Assembly (NCBI GenBank): GCA_025602905.1
Contig: JAHLKI010000007.1
Coordinates: 806,001 to 870,000 of the forward strand
Length of the DNA: 64,000 bases
Origin: Phlyctochytrium arcticum
Lineage: Eukaryota > Chytridiomycota > Chytridiomycetes > Chytridiales > Chytridiaceae
Direction of reading: 5' to 3'
Made by a program: the position numbers and the translations under genes. Under the pieces are notes generated by a model. That model saw only the letters and a list, made by a program, of their open reading frames with translations, did not search any database and had not been told where the DNA came from. Below are positions 1-11,115 of this stretch, one piece after another. Numbering within the stretch: the stretch's first letter is position 1; each line of letters begins with the position of its first letter.

Positions 1-12
1 CATTCTACAGTC

Positions 13-1143
13 ATGCACCCAGATCGTCGCTCACAACTATCGTCCTCTCCAAGGGAAGAGCGCCGTCGCTCAAGATCGCCGGAACCGCGGAAAGCTCGCC
101 GAGACTCAAGGTCTCCACCACCACGGCGTAAAAGTCGAAGCAGGAGCAAAAGTCCACCCCGGAGGAATGGTGAGCTTTGAGCTTATTACCCCACCTTTTC
201 CTTTTTGTCATGGATGAGTGCACTGAACGAGCTTGCAGAAGGGAATGCCAGAGATTCGGGGAGACGGGACCAGCGGCAGAGAGAAGACTTGCCAGAATCT
301 ATGCGGTTTGGGTAAATTACAGCGTTAATAGCTGTATCGCTCGTCATCTCATCAGGTTTGGCCTAGTCGTCTGGAGCAATCGGCAGCTGAGCCAGATAGC
401 AAGCCTACAATTGTCAAGGAACAACCAAATTTTGGGGCCTCAGGGGCTCTGGCGGCCGAACAAAACACATTCAAGGGCGTTGTGCTGAAATACAGGTGGA
501 CCACTCGGGCCACTGGCGATCCAAACTACATATCTAACCCTTAACCGTCTCTCTCAGCGAACCGCCAGAAGCCCGAAAGCCAAAAGAAAGATTCCGATTG
601 TACGTCTTTAAAGGCAAGGATCAAATTGGTATGTTCGACTGGACGGCACCAAGCAACACCAATTTTAGACAATCGATTGATGTTCAATTTAGATGTTCTC
701 CATATTCACCGACAAAGTGCCTTTTTGATTGGCCGAGACCGCCTGGTACGTTGACTGCAGTATCTGTCGACAAATGTCCACCTCATTAAGTACAACAACA
801 GGTTGCGGATATTCCCGTCGACCACCCGTCTTGCTCCAAGCAACACGCCGCCCTTCAATTTCGCCAAAAAGTAGAGACAGATGCTATAGGCCAAAGCACC
901 CGCACAGTCAAGTACGTTATGTGCTGCAACAACACTGCTCTAAAGCTAATCATCTGTTGTTTGTGTAGACCATATATTATTGACCTTGACGCAACCAATG
1001 GAAGTTACATCAACGGTGACCGTATTCCACCATCACGATATGTGGAGCTGAAAGTGGGCGATTCAATCAAGTTTGGATTTAGCACCCGGGAGTATGTGCT
1101 GATGAGCGAGAGTCTTGTAGACGACGCAAAGGAGGAGGAGTAG
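13..1143 (+). CDS. SNIP1/Pml1-type FHA-domain protein (7 exons)
   Basis: RNA-processing FHA protein of the SNIP1 / DDL / Pml1 family; in other fungi this family belongs to the pre-mRNA retention and splicing complex. Exons that join in frame: 13-169, 239-311, 367-495, 558-628, 693-745, 802-911, 969-1143, giving 255 aa. The N-terminus is an RS/RD-rich tail. Next comes the family signature NFGASGALAAE...KGVVLKYSEPPEARKPKERFRLYVFKG, seen in pieces across exons 3 and 4. The FHA core follows, with LIGRDR, SKQHAALQFR and the C-terminal DLDATNGSYING (the conserved T-N-G-S/T phosphothreonine-binding loop). The first exon is preceded by CTACAG, so an upstream exon outside the window cannot be excluded. 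Family assignment is strong; role is by homology. Confidence 0.85.
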
Positions 1144-1525
1144 AAGAATCTTTCACTGCTGCTACGCATCTGGACTATACCCACTCTATTTATGATCAGT
1201 TTTTGGTGACATTTGTGTCAATCGGAGGTGCAGGTGTTCTTGATCTCTTGCGGTTGTTACTGCAAACTGTGCTGATGGAAATCATGGAATTAATATCGTT
1301 TAAAATAGCGATGCATCCATATATTGCACGGTCTGCGTAATATATACCACATGGAACAAATCTCAGATCTCAAATGTCAAAATTGTCAAATCTTGAGCTC
1401 TGGTCCTCTGAATGACTATACCAGCCACCCATTACTGGCACGCGGTGACGCGGACTCCCAGCCGTGTTTTGCCGAACAGAGTCTTGAAATCTCCAGAAAT
1501 CTTCCCCAACGTCGCAATCTACACA
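1144..1525. other. Intergenic, SNIP1-like to HADH
   Basis: Holds the 3' flank of the FHA gene and the presumed promoter and 5' leader of the dehydrogenase. An upstream in-frame ATG at 1412 exists, but translation from there adds a non-targeting extension, so 1526 is preferred as the start. No RNA gene or repeat seen. Confidence 0.4.
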
Positions 1526-2778
1526 ATGGCTTCCTTGCTCTCCTCCGTTGCAACTACCAGCACCCGTGCGGCTGCCCGGACAGCCCAGGTCCAGCGAATT
1601 CTCGCTGCCGGACTGGCCACCGCCGCGTTCGATGTCAAGAAGATCACAGTCATAGGATCAGGCCTTATGGGTGCCGGTGAGTGTCAGATATCTCTCTCCT
1701 TGCCAAAAGAAAGAAGTTAATGTTTATTGGGTGCATGTAGGCATTGTCCAGGTAGCCGCCCAGAACGGCTTGGAGGTCAACATGGTGGATCTCAAGCAAG
1801 AATACCTCGGAAAGGGCGAGAAGATCATCACATCATCACTCAAGCGTGTTGCAAAGAAGAAGTTTGGCGAAGATGCCGCGGCATCACAAAAGTACATTGA
1901 CGATGTCATGTCGCGCATCACATTGTCTACTGATTCGGAAAAGGCCGCGTCGGAATCCCAACTTGTCATTGAAGCCATTGTTGAAAACCTCGACACCAAG
2001 CGCAAGTTGTTCAAGTCGCTTGACGCCGCAGCCCCCTCCAATGCTATATTCGCTAGTAACACCTCTTCCCTGGCTATCGGTGATATTGCCGCTGCTACCA
2101 ACCGCAAAGACCGCTTCGCTGGATTGCACTTTTTCAACCCTGTCCCCCAAATGAAGCTTGTAGAAGTTATTCGTATCCCAGAAACTTCTGACGAAGTCTT
2201 TACGGCTCTTTACGACCTTACAAAGAATATGGGCAAGATTCCGGTCGCGTGCAAGGACACCCCTGGGTAAATGATTATAGCTTCTTTTGCGTTTTTCCCA
2301 CGTATATTTACGCATCTTGTCAGATTTATCGTCAACCGACTCTTGGTGCCTTACATGATGGAATCTCTTCGTCTGGTTGAGCGTGGTGATGCCTCAATGA
2401 AGGATGTTGATGTCGCGATGAAGCTTGGTGCCGGATATCGTAAGTCCACATTCAAATGTATAACTCTGCAATTCAAGCTAACTGTCAATATTAAAAATAG
2501 CCATGGGACCATTCGAGCTCATGGATGTAAGTTCTCCATTGACCAATTGCAGGTGATAGCCGATGGACTAAATCTCTTATCTGTAGTACGTTGGACTGGA
2601 CACCATCAAATTCATTACCGACGGATGGCACAAGTCCGGCAAGGGTCTTGCCGGCGACAAGTTGATTGAACCATCCCCTCTCCTCAATGACCTCGTCAGC
2701 AAAGGCAACTTGGGCCGAAAGAGTGGCAAGGGCTTTTACGCATACGAAGGTGTTGGAGCCGATAAGGGCAAGAAATAA
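1526..2778 (+). CDS. 3-hydroxyacyl-CoA dehydrogenase, mitochondrial (5 exons)
   Basis: Oxidises L-3-hydroxyacyl-CoA to 3-ketoacyl-CoA with NAD+ in fatty-acid beta-oxidation. Exons 1526-1676, 1741-2266, 2324-2439, 2501-2526 and 2587-2778 join in phase to 336 aa, close to the ~314 aa of animal HADH. The N-terminal ~40 residues are Ser/Thr/Ala/Arg rich without acidic residues, typical of a mitochondrial presequence. Then come the Rossmann motif [20 protein letters not shown], the catalytic-His segment [17 protein letters not shown], and the C-terminal dimerisation half ([35 protein letters not shown]). It ends in KGKK with no PTS1, so a mitochondrial rather than peroxisomal location is inferred. 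Exon 4 is only 26 nt. Confidence 0.93.
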
Positions 2779-3229
2779 GGAGTGAAAATATGTTTTTACT
2801 TTTTGCTGTAACCATCACATACAAATCAAAGAATCAGACCACATTGCTCACAATAACTGACATCTGATTCAATCTTCGGATTTTCCGATTTTTGCACCGA
2901 AACGCAGTATAAAAGAGGCAGATCTCCTCCATTGGCAGAGATCCGCATCCCGTTCGGGTTTTAGCAAGTGCATAAAAGTGTCGGAAAAAGACAATGTCCA
3001 ATGTGTGGGCTTGCAAATTCTTGACGTTCGTGACAACGCGTACTGGGTAAAATATGTTCCTTACGGTTCCCCAGGCTAGTGGCGGGAACACGCTTTTTGT
3101 CCTGTTACCTTTCTGTCTCTCTTCCTCTCCCTGTCCATGATCTGATGGCCGCCTGCCCACCTGGCCAATCTGACCCCGAGTAATCAAGGCGGGCAGGGTT
3201 ACATCTACAAATCCAGGACTTGAGTGTGA
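2779..3229. other. Intergenic, start of repeat-rich region
   Basis: Downstream of the dehydrogenase. An open frame of 135 codons exists on the minus strand (2834-3241) but resembles no family I know, has no visible partner exons and runs into repeat DNA; I do not call it a gene. Confidence 0.3.
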
Positions 3230-3965
3230 GACCGACTCCATCTATGCCGTTAGTATTTTCGTATACTGAGATGTAGAAAAATGTCAGCATGGATGACGAA
3301 ATGTACCGTAGATCTCATTGGCTGGGGCCGGATCCCAATGCTTCTATGCTTCTTGAACACGCGTATTTTTCCCAGGCCTATCAAATATGGAAGTTCCTGG
3401 AGTCTTGCACCTGGTGTGGATTTTACGGGTAGAAGGATATTATTCGTCATCTTCGACGCGGCTTATATGCTGTTCTCTGCTGAAACTTTTTGTGTTGATC
3501 CAATGTAGAGTAAATGTGGAAATCCAAAAGATTGAAGACGCCATCTCGGTGCCTAGATAGGCCGTTGGCAACAAAATGTTATAATTTGTGTCGAAATATG
3601 CGGTGGAACTCAGCTCATAGGCTAGGGATGGATTTTAAAGCCCCATGCTTCCTGACCACGCATGTTTTTCCCAGACCGTTACGTGGGAAATCCTGCACCT
3701 AATATGATTTTGGCTGGCCTCAAGCGTAGAAATCTTTTTTCCGCAATGCTCTCGTATCCACTCGGCTCATATAACTTCTCTCCGCTGTAACTTTTAATTT
3801 TGATCCAAGACCAGATGTGGACATCCATGTGGATTGAAGACCGTATCTCCGCATCTATGCCGTTAATTTTCTGGTAACCTAAGATTTAACATAATGTCAG
3901 CATTGTGGCGAAACGTAGATAGTCGAAATTGGGATGCGTTACTCTCCGTAGCGTTTTCCTCTGAC
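3230..3965. repeat. ~300-bp imperfect direct repeats (about 2.4 copies)
   Basis: Three blocks repeat with a spacing of about 300 bp. TCTATGCCGTTAGTATTTTC at 3240 recurs as a diverged copy near 3853, with a weaker version near 3550. The segment around ACACGCGTATTTTTCCCAGG (3357) recurs as ACGCATGTTTTTCCCAGACC near 3658. ATTGAAGACGCCATCTC (3533) recurs as ATTGAAGACCGTATCTC near 3833. No long open frame spans the units, so this looks like decayed non-coding or transposon-derived repeat DNA. Confidence 0.6.
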
Positions 3966-4044
3966 CCCTCGCTGTCTCGCCCGTTCATGTAAAATGCTAC
4001 AGTTTTCAAATGGGTCTTCGGCATTCCACGTAGGTTCCGGCGCT

Positions 4045-4260
4045 TTCAAAAATCCTCTCGATGCCCACGTACTTGACTGTTATTTCCTCCTCCATGTTCC
4101 CAATGCAATAAAAGGCAGAGCAATGTCTGCGATCTTGAATGGTTTTTCCTCCACGGTGTTCTGGATGCTCCATAACTCATCTAGATTTATGCTCTTCTTC
4201 CCAAATGGTCCGCTGTCCATGTGTCCACATATTCGAGTGTTCTTTCTACATAGGGGTCCA
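4045..4260. repeat. Left copy of a long direct repeat flanking the minisatellite
   Basis: The stretch containing GATGCCCACGTACTTGACTG, AATGCAATAAAAGGCAGAGC, ATGTCTGCGATCTTGAATGG and a GGATGCTCCATAACTC block matches, in the same order, a diverged copy at about 5590-5720. The two copies bracket the 47-bp array. Divergence is high, so this is an old duplication. Confidence 0.55.
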
Positions 4261-4299
4261 TGATGTTCCAACAGTCATTCTGATCGAGACGCATGTTCT

Positions 4300-5430
4300 G
4301 TCTTGAATGTCCTTGATACCTAAAGTCCTGCTGTTGCCCGCGTACCCAATTGTTCACTCTTCAATATCGTTGCCACGCTATTGCCCGCGTGCTCCGATGT
4401 TCTTTCTTCAATATCCTTGACCTGCTATTGCCCGCATACTCGAATCTTCTCTCTTCAATGTCATTGACCTGCTGTTGCCCGCGTACTCGAATGTTCTTTC
4501 CTCAATGTCCTTGACCTGCTGTTGCCCGCTACTCCAATGCTCTTTCTTCAATGTTCTTGACCTGCTGTTGCCCGCGTACTCGAATGTTCTTTCCTCAATG
4601 TCCTTGACATGCTGTAGCCTGTGTACTCGAGTGTAGTTTCTTCAATGGCCTTGACCTGCTATTCCCCGCGTACTTGAATATTGGATTTTCCAATGTCCAT
4701 GGCCTGCTGTTGCCCGCCTACTCGGATGTTCTTTCTTCACTGTCCTTGACCTGCTGTTGCCCGCGTACTTGAATCTTCCTTCTTCAATATCGCTGACCTG
4801 TTGTTGCCTGCGTACTCAAATGTCGGCTTTTCCAATATCCTTGACTTGCTATTGCTCGTGTACTTCTTTCGTCAATGTCCTTGATTTACGTTGCCCGCGT
4901 GTTCGAATGTTGTTTCTTCAATGTCCTTGACCTACTGTTGCCCGCGTACTCGATTGTTTTCTCTTCAATCTCCTTGACCTGCTTTTGCCCGCGTATTCGA
5001 GTATTCTTTCTACAATATTCTTGACCTACTGTTGCCCGCGTACTCGAGTGTTCTTTCTTCAATGTCCTTGATCTGCTGTTGCCCGCGTCCTTGAATGTTC
5101 TTTCTTCAAAGTCCTTAGCCTGCTATTGCCCGCGTAGTTGAGTGTTCTGTCTTCAATGTCCTTGACCTGATGTTGCCCGCGTACTCGGATGTTCTTTCTT
5201 CAACATCCTTGACCTGCTGTTGCCCGCGTACTTGAACGCCGTTTGTACAATGTCCTGGAGCTGCTCTTGCACGCGTACTTGAATGTTCTTTCTTCAATGT
5301 CCTTGACCTGCTGTTGCCCGCGTATCCGAATGTTTTTTCTTCAATGTCGTTGCTCCTCCGTTGCCCGTGTGCTCCAATGTGCGTTCTTCAATATCTTTGA
5401 CCTGCTACTGCTCGCATACTTGAGTGATCT
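4300..5430. repeat. 47-bp minisatellite, about 24 degenerate units
   Basis: A tandem array in which CTGCTGTTGCCCGCGTACTC plus a following ATGTTCTTTCTTCAATGTCC-like stretch recurs every ~47 bp (for example at about 4474, 4522, 4568, 4709, 4757, 4937, 5033, 5079, 5127, 5174, 5220 and 5313). The period is not a multiple of three, and the consensus carries stops within each 3-unit cycle on both strands, so short open frames here are artefacts. Units vary by substitutions and a few 1-2 bp indels. No spacers with unique sequence, hence not a CRISPR. Confidence 0.9.
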
Positions 5431-6160
5431 TTCAACAAAAGTTGTCCAAATGTCTTCTGTGTCTGCAGTTGCCCCATCATCGAGTTTTTTTCCTACAAAT
5501 GCTGTCCACGTCGCTCCATAAGTCGTCCTCCCCGAGTTTCGAATGTTGTTCTCCAACGTCTTTGGTGCTGCAAAATCCTGTCGACCCCCCTGCGATGCCC
5601 ACGACACTCGAGTGTAATTTCCTCACAGGTTTCTCTAATGCAATAAAATCACAGTCATGTCTGCGAGCCTGAATGTTCTCTCCCCACAGGTATGCACGAT
5701 GTTCCAAAAGTTATACCGATGTTGGCATACGCGAATGATCTTCTTCTAAGGTAATCCGTGCTCCACAATTTCCGCGTACTTGAGCGTTCTTTCTACGGCC
5801 GGCGTGTTCACGATGTTCCATAACTTGTACTCTTTGAGGCTCGATTTTCTGTCTTCAAACGTCCTCCGTGCCGCAAAGTCCTTCTGTTGCCCGAGTACTC
5901 GAATGTCCTCCATACAAACAGTGTCCACGATGTTCCATAAATCGTCCTCCTCGAGACTTAAACGTCCTCCGTGCCACAAAGTCCTGCTGTTGCCCGGGTA
6001 CTTGAACGTCCTTTCTACACATGGTGTCCACGATGCTCCATATATTGTACTCCTCTTGACTCGAATGGTCTTTCTTCAATATCTTCAATGCCACAAAGTC
6101 CTGCTGTTGCCCGCGCAGTCAAACGTTCTTTCCACAAACCATGTCCACGATGTTCCATAA
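5430..6160. repeat. ~103-117-bp repeats related to the 47-bp unit
   Basis: GCCGCAAAGTCCTTCTGTTGCC at 5870 recurs at 5973 and 6090, each followed by a CCCG.GTACTCGAA block (the 47-bp unit core) and then by TGTCCACGATGTTCCATAAA and CCTCCTCGAG. The longer unit therefore contains the minisatellite core plus about 60 bp of its own. More diverged copies lie at about 5480-5560 and 5790-5860. Frames drift between copies, so it is not a protein repeat in its present form. Confidence 0.7.
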
Positions 6161-6425
6161 ATCATACGTCCAGATCCCTTTTGCGCAGTCCAGACCGTAT
6201 CGATAAAACGTCTTACACATGATTGTCGTTTTACGGTGATCTTGAAAATTGACTTGAATGCGAGAGACGGACGTACCTTTCGAGGAATATGCAGGGTCCT
6301 GAATGTATTCTCAATGGTTTACGACCTCAGTATCCTGAAAACTTGAGATGTCGCCGTTGTCAATATTTCCAAGCCTTATGACTTTGATAAGCGGATCGTG
6401 ACCTGGCATATATGAACCTTCGCAG

Positions 6426-6714
6426 TTGTTCGGCATTGAGGCGATTCCGTGAACCATGGCGGGGAATGGGCTGGCAAGATTAGGACGGTATGGTCGCGCG
6501 CTCTTGTAAATGGTGTCCAGATTCCTGTCGGTAGCCAGAATCGTATCATAGGGTTAGAGGTATGTCTCTGGTCCGGGTAAGGTGTTTGACGTTGAGGCGT
6601 TCCAAGTGATTTCGTGAAAGATGGCGCAAGACGGGATGGCAAGATATGGACGGGAGTGACGAGCGCACGTGTAAACGATGTCCGTCGTTAGCCAGAATCG
6701 TGTCGTAGGGATCT
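6426..6714. repeat. ~155-bp tandem duplication
   Basis: Two diverged copies, 6426-6555 and about 6583-6714. Shared landmarks in order: GGCATTGAGGCG / GACGTTGAGGCG, ATGGCGGGGAATGGGCTGGC / ATGGCGCAAGACGGGATGGC, GTAAATGGTGTCC / GTAAACGATGTCC, and GCCAGAATCGTATCATAGGG / GCCAGAATCGTGTCGTAGGG. The right copy encodes the C-terminal half of the possible gene at 6546-7028. Confidence 0.65.
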
Positions 6715-7028
6715 CTTGTTCGGTAAAAAGGAATGACATTCCTGTCATTTTTATAGTCTTCTTGACGGCAAGGAACCATATGGTGTTCTGGCGAAGGAGG
6801 AGAGTACGAGTGTCGCAACGAGTCCAAACAAGAGCCGGTGCATCCGTTAGCCACAGTCATGGTGTAGCACAATGATCGTGTAGAGGTTCCCGAGCTAAAA
6901 CAATAAAGATAAATCAGTTATGTATGATGAATGAGAAACCATAATACCTACCGCGGCGGCATAATTGGACAGTAATCGAGGCCGTGGGGATGAGGAACTA
7001 TTGGGTTGTGGCCGTCTGCTTGGGACAT
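6546..7028 (-). CDS. Possible two-exon hypothetical protein, 141 aa
   Basis: Not recognised. Exon 1 is 7028-6952 (begins MSQADGHNPIVPHPHG). A 57-nt intron (6951-6895) has good borders, GTAGGT...TTTTAG. Exon 2 is 6894-6546. The splice joins in phase and the total is 426 nt, an exact number of codons. A TATAAAAA box lies about 150 bp upstream at 7178-7185. The protein is His, Pro and Arg rich, with no membrane segment or known domain. Its C-terminal half lies in a duplicated 155-bp block, so it may be a recently formed or non-functional gene. Evidence is structural only. Confidence 0.4.
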
Positions 7029-7177
7029 CAAGGGTAGATCGAGGGGACTGAGGCACCGAGCAAAGCTGATTGCGAATCCTATTCCTATGGGAAACGAGAA
7101 GCAGGTTCTTCTATATGGTGGATAGTGGCGGTCGGGTTGCGGTGAGCTGAAGAGCGAGGGGGGAGCAGACGGGGGTC

Positions 7178-7185
7178 TTTTTATA
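7178..7185 (-). promoter_or_regulatory. TATA box of the possible gene at 6546-7028
   Basis: Reads TATAAAAA on the minus strand, flanked upstream by a C-rich stretch, about 150 bp before the proposed ATG at 7028. Function inferred from position only. Confidence 0.4.
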
Positions 7186-8608
7186 AGGGTTTGGGCGGAG
7201 ATTACTTGTCTCGTAATGTTTGTTTGCTCGTCGCGTCTCGCGTCAGCAAAAGATTCTCCACAGAACGCGTCGATTACTGCGCATGAGGGTGACCATTACC
7301 AATTGGCTCTGAATATACGGTGGTAAAGGGTCGACATTGGGGGCAGACAGTAGTCGTTGAATTCACTGCCATCTACGACGAAGGAAAGATATTTTTGGTC
7401 GGAGTCGTAGTCCTTGGAAAAAAAACATCGACCGTATGTTGCCTGTCCGCAAGCCGAAATTTTGTCCTGAGCATACTCCTAGTCCTAATCGCAAAATGTT
7501 GATGGGGAGGAAAAATGCACAAGTGATTGTTCTAATTGATGGTGGCGATGTGTTCGAAGCACCCGAGCAACTTCCCCTTGCGCCGGTGGCTCAGCGGAGG
7601 GGTATCTGGCGAACGACCAGGCACTGTGGATAATGCGGGAGGGATAGTGGAGGCGCCTCGGACGTCGAGTAGAGTGTTTCGCGATTAGCAGCAAAATTGG
7701 TCCAAAGAACTTGTTACAGTTGGACGGGATCCCGAGAAAAATGTCCGTAGAGGTTCAGGGAAGATATGTTTCTATCGGGGTCACGACAGCAGCAATATTG
7801 GCGGCCGCGTAGATCTGTCATTCCGCGGGAGATAGATGCACCAACGGAGACAGCGTCGAGAGAGCATGGCGGTAGAATCTACGCTAGATTTGGACGTCAA
7901 GATGCACATTAGGCAACACAGTAGACAGTGAGAGCCATGGTGGAGAAGATCGTGTCGGTTATCCGCGGACCACCTGCGGTTGCGCAAAAGATGCCGGAGA
8001 TATGTTATCCGGTAATGACATTGTCAAAGCAGTAGAGCCCCCGTTTAAGAAGAACATGTACCGCTGACTGAATCGGCCGTCTTGCAAACTCTCACGGTGG
8101 GCAGGTTTGGAGGTACATCTCACCATATCACTCAACGCGACCGAACGTCTGTATGCTCGTCTACGAAACGTCTGTTTCCCTTGGCATTTTTTCATTCTAG
8201 TTTTTAAGACCAAGTTTGGTTGACTATCGTTCGTGCTGCTATTCTGGAGATTGCAATTACCAGTCGCAGCTCGAGCTAGGATACCTCTTCCGCTCTGCTC
8301 ACGAAGATCAAACGTAATGCGCAAGCCTATGCATGGTTTCGTAGTTCGCACCACGCTTCGAACATCACTAGTACTGCACGCCTGGAACATCGACCTATAT
8401 TTTAGGCGGAGCGTCAGGAACTTTGAGGGCGGATCGAGCAATGTTCAATTACAAAATTAGGCAAGGTGGTCGTGGGAATCAATACCATCTGATTAGAAAC
8501 TGCCTGCAGTTAAGTTAAAGACATAAAAATAAACTACTTCAAATATCGAAGAACCCTCCCGAGCGCTATCTACCCCTTAGCGAGCCCGAGCTCCCGCATG
8601 TGTCTTGC
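7186..8608. other. Intergenic, no supported gene
   Basis: Contains an unrecognised 160-codon open frame on the minus strand (7959-8441) and several shorter ones; none shows a family motif, and no convincing intron pairs join them. A minus-strand gene fragment is possible but not supported. No RNA gene seen. Confidence 0.3.
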
Positions 8609-11115
8609 TCACAGATCGGTGACACCATGACGCTTCCTGATCGAGAACCCTGTACCAGTTGCCGCTCCCGAGTCACTCTCACCATCCGAGTCGCTCGTAG
8701 GTGGGGTCACTTCCCATTGTCCGCGCGACACATTTCGTTTCAAAGTATCTGCCTCCTTCTTGACTGCCATTTTGCCCTGTTTCTTGGCCCGGCGCAACCG
8801 GTGCAGCACATCCTCCATGTCTTTGACCATCTTTTCAACGGCTACACGAGCATTCATTTCCAATTCCGAGACCTTTGTTTTCAAGACGCGCTCCACACCG
8901 GCTTGGTGCCGTATTTGGGAACCGTACAATCGGCGCATTTGAGGTTGCTCAACTAATCGTAGGCAAAGCCAATTCGAAATTTGCCCAAAGACGGTGAGGG
9001 CATACAAAGCAGGAGACCCGGCGATGAGCGCGATTCCCCAGCATGAAAAGGTATAGAGAAGGGGATTGTTAAGGTAGCGGTATAGGCCGGCGTACACTGG
9101 TCCGCTACTGGAACGGAGCTCGTCGACGAAAAAGTCGCCATAAAACCAACCCGATGGGCCAATGACCTCGAAGATGGAGACAGCAACCCAGATGTGAAGA
9201 ATGATGAAAAGTACTCCCAGCGTTGCTCGTAAAAGAAATGTTCCTTCGCTAATACTGTCCGGAATGGCGCAAAGTCGAATTGCCGCAATTACAAACGAAA
9301 CGTAAGTCATGACCTGTGACGTATTATAGATGCTATAGTAACCAGTCGATAAGCATGTCAATTTCTTAAACATGGGATTGACTTACACTTTCCAGTGCAT
9401 AAATGCCTCCTGAGCAGTTTCACCATTCTTGGTAAAGTGTCGAGTCCAAGAACGAGAGGTGGCTTGAAAGTAGAGTACTGCTCCAAGGACATAAGTGTGA
9501 ATGAATCTCCAGACCAGCGTTTGGCTAATTGAGGGTAATTGTCAGTTCTCCAGTCGCAATCATTTTTCGGCACATCCAAATGGCTTACCCGACGTAGAAT
9601 GCAAACGTTGCTGTTGAGTCGATAGGTCCAATCACCGCCGCCGCAGCTATGCTATACAAAATGAAAGCCAGCGTGTGTGAATCTGAGCTTCGGAACCAGT
9701 CGATGTGGGCAAGGCCGACCATGTCCCGTGAGAAGTATCTGTCTGTAACTTTGCGATCTTCGGTGGCTGTATGATTGACATTTAGCGTTTGATTTAACAA
9801 TGCAAAACACGTATGTTGTAATACTTACAAATTTGCTTGGTGGGCGGATTATAGGTCTTGTCAATATGCGGATTTTCGACGAGATGGAGGAAAACCATTT
9901 GTGATGCATGGGCAGCCAGGCTGATGAAGAGAACCCAATAGCTTTGTGCTATCAAGGCTGTACCATAAAAGCCGATATAACCCACAGAGTACATGGGGTG
10001 GGGTGCCATCTCGAAAACGCCATCAAAGGTCAGCGACGCATCCACTAGGAAGAAGAAATCCCCCCAATCTGATATGGAAAGGCCTTAATTTGGGCGTTGA
10101 AGTGACTATGACAAGGACTTACACCAAGCAAAGTCTTTCACGACACGATGGGCATCGGTCTTGACCCAAAGGTTGAACAGAAGCATTGCGATACCGCCGG
10201 CGAATCGCAAGACATCAATCCAGTTGTAGCCATCCACTGGGGCTTGGAAGAATGAAAGCGCAAATAAAATGTAGCAAGTGAAGTCGTTGACGAGAATAAC
10301 ATCAACCAATCCCCGATACAAAATCCACGTATTGAATTCGATTGGCATTTCCTGATAACGTGTTTGCATGAATATCACAGAATAAACAAAAGAGGTGGAT
10401 TTGCTTATGCTCACATCGTAGTTGTACACAGATCCTTCTCCACTCATCTTTGCTGTTACTTGTTGGACCAGGTACTGGCTCCACCACGATCGAGGGGTAG
10501 TAGGGTTGGAGCCAAGACCGTGCTTCAAAGCCCATCGGATTAAAGTTCGATCCTTGCTTTGAATTTTGAGAAGCCATCCCAAGCCGACATTGTACATGAG
10601 TCGCCAAAAGATAAATAGGGCAAGGAAGACCCATTTCGACGTGGAAGTGAAAAGGAAAAGAGAGATCTCCACAGCCATGGCTCCAAGGGTGACAAATTCC
10701 GGTAATGTCTTGTGGGCCTGTCGAGCGAATAATGTGTGAATCAAGTCATTCGTTGGCGGAACCGAGAACGCTTTAAGAGAGCATGGATAAGCACAATGGT
10801 TGAAAGTGAAAGCAGGAAGAGATGAGCCATTAATGTAACGCACTTTTGCCATCAATCGTTCGTCCAGTTGGGGCAGCCCCCTTGGCCGCATTCACGGCCT
10901 CTATTAATCAAACGAAATCAATGGATTCTGATCAATTTGTGCATTCCCAGCGACAGTAAAAGTATTATCATACCATGCGAGGTAGCAGAGTTGACAGCGG
11001 AGTTGGGCACTTGAAGTCCTTTCACGCCTAGAGTGTTTGCCGAAGTCACCTTCGCTGATCCTGCGGCATTGTGCGCCTGGCCTTGACTGTCGGTCGAGTA
11101 TGACTTGTCGGCCAT
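8609..11115 (-). CDS. CHO2: Phosphatidylethanolamine N-methyltransferase, CHO2 type (7 exons)
   Basis: ER membrane enzyme that uses S-adenosylmethionine for the first methylation of phosphatidylethanolamine towards phosphatidylcholine. Exons 11115-10974, 10900-10844, 10770-10123, 10068-9829, 9766-9589, 9524-9389 and 9313-8609 join in phase to 701 aa, shorter than the ~870 aa of yeast Cho2. Visible family segments: [22 protein letters not shown] near the N-terminus, several hydrophobic helices, [21 protein letters not shown], and the methyltransferase signature [18 protein letters not shown], followed by a second half with matching helices ([13 protein letters not shown]). The C-terminus is charged and coiled. 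Exon 6 uses a GTGTAA donor. It lies tail-to-tail with no neighbour; its promoter faces the tubby gene's 3' end. Confidence 0.92.

Noticed and set aside
1412..1525. Upstream start for the hydroxyacyl-CoA dehydrogenase
   Set aside because: Adds 38 residues that weaken the mitochondrial presequence; the ATG at 1526 gives a typical one.
4300..5430. CRISPR-like array or long coding repeat
   Set aside because: No unique spacers; the period is a plain tandem repeat of 47 bp, and frames break every three units.
7436..7633. Open frame with RKPKFCPEHTPSPNRKM, reminiscent of an EsV-1-7 or zinc-finger motif
   Set aside because: Only one C-x2-H is present, without the C-x4-C partner, and the rest of the frame has no domain.
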